Positions 25,381-28,191 of a stretch of 28,191 nt of DNA are shown here, piece by piece. Each line of letters starts with the position of its first letter. Position 1 is the first letter of the stretch. Location of the stretch: assembly GCA_023512255.1 (NCBI GenBank), contig JAILZY010000045.1, positions 1 through 28,191 of the forward strand. The letters are read 5' to 3'. A program made the position numbers and the translations under genes. The notes beneath the pieces were generated by a model. The model was given only the letters and a program-made list of their open reading frames with translations. It was not told the origin of the DNA and ran no database searches. Origin of the DNA: a bacterium. Its GTDB lineage: Bacteria > SZUA-182 > DTGQ01.

Positions 25381-28143
25381 ATGTATGCCAGAAAAATATT
25401 TATCCCAAAAAATCAAAAACTAAGCCTCCTGGTCCTTGTCGCTCTTTTGTTATCCGTCGCTCCTGCGGCTATAAATCTCTCCTTTGCCACTCAGGAGGTT
25501 AGCCAAATTTCACCCTTTGGCCTCTATCCGAGCCATGGTGATTGCTTTCTGTACCTTGCTGAGGGTGGCTGCGCCATGCTAGCGGCCAGCGAAGTATGCG
25601 ACCTGCCTAATTATTCAGCCGCAAGTTTTAGCATTGAGGCCATCGTGGATATCAGGGCGTATCAGACAGGGGGCAGATGGGCTTCCATCCTGTCGAAAAC
25701 CAATCAGCGCGGGTTATACGACAGCAGGTATGCTGGCTGGGCTTTAGGGTTTGGCAATCAGCACCTGATCCAGGATAAATATGAAATTTATGGCAAGGTA
25801 GGAGATGGGGAAGAGGATGTGCGCGTCTCCTCTACTGCTCGCGGAGCAGTTCATATCGTCATGAGCTGGAATTATGAGAGCAGGGAGCTAAAATTATATG
25901 TTAATGGTAATTTGGCCGACTCAAAGCGAAAGCCTGACCTTAATCCAGCCATGATCGATACTAACTATGATCTTATGATGGGAAGCCTGCTCCAAGAGCT
26001 AAAGCGCAATATTATCATGGTGCGGTGGTGGAGGGAGGAGTTGTCAGCCGAAAAGGTGCGTCTTTTGGCTGATAACTGGTTGAAGAATTTAGATCCGCGG
26101 GTGCCGGCCAACCTTAACAAAACCCATCTTCATTCAGAATGGCTCATGAACCAGGAGTGTGCCTCTGATGGATCAGTGGGAAGCGGCTGGCTGAGGGACA
26201 GCCAAGGCCGTAATAACCTGCGACTTGTGGGGCAAGCCTCCCTCAGGATATCTTCTGGGGAGCCGCTATCTTTGATCTATCCTGAACATGGCCAAGAAGG
26301 GGTCAATCGACTGCTGACCTTGAAAGTCCAAGGTGGAGATTCACTCCTGGGGTATGGGGTGGTGCATCCTCTTTCATATTACTTTCAAATTGATACCACT
26401 GCTGAATTTAATTCTGGCAATTTGATCGAATCAGGTTGGATCCCCTGCTATGGCGAGTATACCGTCATCCTTAAGCCTAAGACCAAATATTACTGGCGGG
26501 TAAAAGTTAGGGATATGGCCAAGAAGAGCTCAGGCTACAGCCAGATTCGTTCATTCACCACTGAGCCAGTTTCAACCTGGTATGTGCGGCCACAAGGAGG
26601 CAGCTACGGCAACGAAGACGGCACAAGCTATGCCAATGCCTGGGATGGCCTCCAAAACATAGTCTGGGGGGAAGCTGGGGTTGAGCCGGGCGATACCCTC
26701 TATATTTGCGGGCTCCATGTTCACACCGTGATTGACAGGGATTTTATCGGAACTCAGGCAGACATTTATCTCATCTCCTATCCCATCTCCGGGGCAAACG
26801 AATCAGCCCGGATTATCATTCGGGGTGATTATCCAGATGATCCTGGCATCGTCTGGGGCGCTTATCGGATTAGCCATGAGAGCTGGACCTATCAGGGTAA
26901 TGGCGTCTGGAGCATTCGTCTGCCTGCAAGTTCTTATGGAGATTGGTATTTTCAGGATATTGGAAAACCATCGAGCGGAGCTTTTGTGCTTCTCGCGAAA
27001 GAAAGTAGCATTCAGGGCGTAAAAAATCATCCTGGCTCTCACTATTGTGATAATTACCAGCAGACAGGCTCTATGCTCTATGTCAAATGTACGGATTCGG
27101 GGAATCCGACCGGCAGGATCTATGGAGACCGATGGGGATATAAGTTCAAATTGTCTGACGCATCATATATCACCTTCTTGAATCTGAAATTTTATAATAC
27201 AAGTTGGAGTGGTGGAGCATCTCATATCCGCTGGGAGGGATGCACTATCGCCTATGGGGAGCATTCGCTCCTGTCTTTCCGTGACGGCCAAGACTACATG
27301 GAGGTCATAAACTGCGATCTGTCATGGGCGTCGAACGGAATCTACAACATCAGCACCACGAACAATGCTCCAAGTTACTATCGGTATAAAGGGAATTATA
27401 TCCACGATATCGGGGTTCGTCCCATAAACTACAATAGCGATGCCCACGCCATTGGAATCCAGGGCGGACATGATGGTGTGATCGAAGACAATATCATTAA
27501 AAACTGCGGCACAGGGCCACTACTCTATGCCTTTACCTCACAGGAGCTCAAAAACACCATTGTGAGACGAAATTTTATCACAGATCTTCATACCCTTGGA
27601 GGAGCCAATGGGTTTGGTGTCTCAACTATGTGCAACAACAATTCACTATCTGATAAAAGTGGAAATAAATTCTACCACAACATTGTCATCAATTCACCAG
27701 TCGCCTACAGATTCCAGTTCGAGCAGGAGCAGAAGGTTTTCAATAACGTCGCCTGCAACTGTGAAACTGCTCTCGAATCTGGTCGAAACTTTAACGGGCT
27801 CGGTGCTTGGGTAAATCTGAAGAATAACATTTTCTTCGGCTCGAAAAAGTATCATATCAGGTGGTATAGCGGAGCAAATAATTTTGTTATCAACTCTGAC
27901 TATAACCTATATTATCCAAATATGGAAGCGATGTTTAAGCTCGGTCCCAAAGAGCTTACCCTCAGTCAGTGGAAGGCCCTTTCTCTGCCTCGCTGCTTGT
28001 TCGATGCTCATTCAATTGGAGAAAATCCTTTGTTTGTCAATGCCTCTTTGGAATACTCTAATTCTTCTGATTTTACCTTACAGCCTCAATCGAAAGCCAT
28101 CAATGCAGGGGTAGATCAGATGTTCCCCATGTTGAAAAAATAA
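25381..28143 (+). CDS. secreted LamG / Fn3-like / parallel beta-helix protein
   Basis: This is a 920-residue exported protein. A signal peptide (about 10-36, LSLLVLVALLLSVAPAAINL) is followed by a LamG/concanavalin-like domain (about 60-245; FSIEAIVDIRAYQ, LKLYVNGNLADS) and a fibronectin-III-like domain (about 295-396; YYFQIDTTAEFNSGN, KYYWRVKVRD). WYVRPQGGSYGNEDGTSYAN then introduces a long right-handed parallel beta-helix region (about 410-910; ITFLNLKFYNTSW, GVIEDNIIKNCG). This architecture is common in carbohydrate-binding or -cleaving surface proteins; no catalytic residues can be assigned by eye. It follows the exopolysaccharide genes by 346 bp. The usual closing motif appears as SKAINAGVDQ but the chain then ends abruptly, so the C-terminus may be shortened. 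GAGG upstream is a weak ribosome site. Confidence 0.85.
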   Translation: MYARKIFIPKNQKLSLLVLVALLLSVAPAAINLSFATQEVSQISPFGLYPSHGDCFLYLAEGGCAMLAASEVCDLPNYSAASFSIEAIVDIRAYQTGGRWASILSKTNQRGLYDSRYAGWALGFGNQHLIQDKYEIYGKVGDGEEDVRVSSTARGAVHIVMSWNYESRELKLYVNGNLADSKRKPDLNPAMIDTNYDLMMGSLLQELKRNIIMVRWWREELSAEKVRLLADNWLKNLDPRVPANLNKTHLHSEWLMNQECASDGSVGSGWLRDSQGRNNLRLVGQASLRISSGEPLSLIYPEHGQEGVNRLLTLKVQGGDSLLGYGVVHPLSYYFQIDTTAEFNSGNLIESGWIPCYGEYTVILKPKTKYYWRVKVRDMAKKSSGYSQIRSFTTEPVSTWYVRPQGGSYGNEDGTSYANAWDGLQNIVWGEAGVEPGDTLYICGLHVHTVIDRDFIGTQADIYLISYPISGANESARIIIRGDYPDDPGIVWGAYRISHESWTYQGNGVWSIRLPASSYGDWYFQDIGKPSSGAFVLLAKESSIQGVKNHPGSHYCDNYQQTGSMLYVKCTDSGNPTGRIYGDRWGYKFKLSDASYITFLNLKFYNTSWSGGASHIRWEGCTIAYGEHSLLSFRDGQDYMEVINCDLSWASNGIYNISTTNNAPSYYRYKGNYIHDIGVRPINYNSDAHAIGIQGGHDGVIEDNIIKNCGTGPLLYAFTSQELKNTIVRRNFITDLHTLGGANGFGVSTMCNNNSLSDKSGNKFYHNIVINSPVAYRFQFEQEQKVFNNVACNCETALESGRNFNGLGAWVNLKNNIFFGSKKYHIRWYSGANNFVINSDYNLYYPNMEAMFKLGPKELTLSQWKALSLPRCLFDAHSIGENPLFVNASLEYSNSSDFTLQPQSKAINAGVDQMFPMLKK

Positions 28144-28156
28144 TGTTGAAAATATA
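28129..28156. repeat. 14-bp tandem duplication across the stop codon
   Basis: ATGTTGAAAAAATA (28129-28142) is followed by ATGTTGAAAATATA (28143-28156), 13 of 14 bases identical. The TAA stop of the beta-helix gene spans the junction. A purine-rich GGGGAGGAG lies after it, near the window end, and may serve the next gene. Confidence 0.85.
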
Positions 28157-28191
28157 AAGGGGAGGAGAGAAAATAAAGAGAGAAGAAAGTT

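Overview
The window looks like a piece of chromosome from a Gram-negative bacterium. The signs are lipoproteins with lipoboxes, a Wza-type polysaccharide export protein, and an outer-membrane beta-barrel ending in Phe. Coding DNA has moderate GC and the intergenic DNA is AT-rich and full of repeats. The CheA insert domain, the Cys-rich PAS receptor and the split chain-length-regulator/tyrosine-kinase pair recall Desulfobacterota (former deltaproteobacteria) or nearby candidate phyla. That placement is inference; there is no rRNA or other marker gene here.

Layout. 1-6010 is an accessory, repeat-rich stretch. It holds a DUF4213/DUF364 protein, an MFS transporter split by a frameshift, two lipoproteins, over 1 kb with no convincing gene, and three islands of a MITE-like intergenic repeat. 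6020-7631 (minus) is a two-gene cobalamin segment, cobS then a CobC-type phosphatase, whose junction carries a 146-bp tandem duplication. 7851-8981 (minus) encodes an exported rhodanese with a long low-complexity tail. 9488-18072 (plus) is a chemosensory operon: STAS protein, CheY, CheA, a large receptor, CheR, CheD, CheB. 18177-19235 (minus) encodes an unrecognised secreted protein. 19757-25034 (plus) is the start of an exopolysaccharide assembly/export operon: Wzz-like regulator, BY-kinase, Wza-like export protein, beta-barrel protein. 25381-28143 (plus) encodes a large secreted LamG/Fn3/parallel beta-helix protein that probably acts on or binds polysaccharide.

How it fits together. The chemosensory operon has all the adaptation enzymes but no flagellar gene and no separate CheW, and it lies about 1.7 kb from the exopolysaccharide genes. 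Control of surface polysaccharide is therefore as plausible an output as swimming (inference).

Most unusual signals. (1) A ~105-bp element with inverted ends occurs twice, each time directly upstream of a gene for an exported protein (4095-4202 minus, 25261-25364 plus). (2) Short tandem duplications copy gene ends across or next to the stop codon at several unrelated genes. (3) A MITE-like repeat family has ends resembling ACTTGGCGAGGAAACCACT. (4) A long symmetrical leader precedes cobS. No CRISPR array, tRNA, rRNA or intact insertion sequence was seen.
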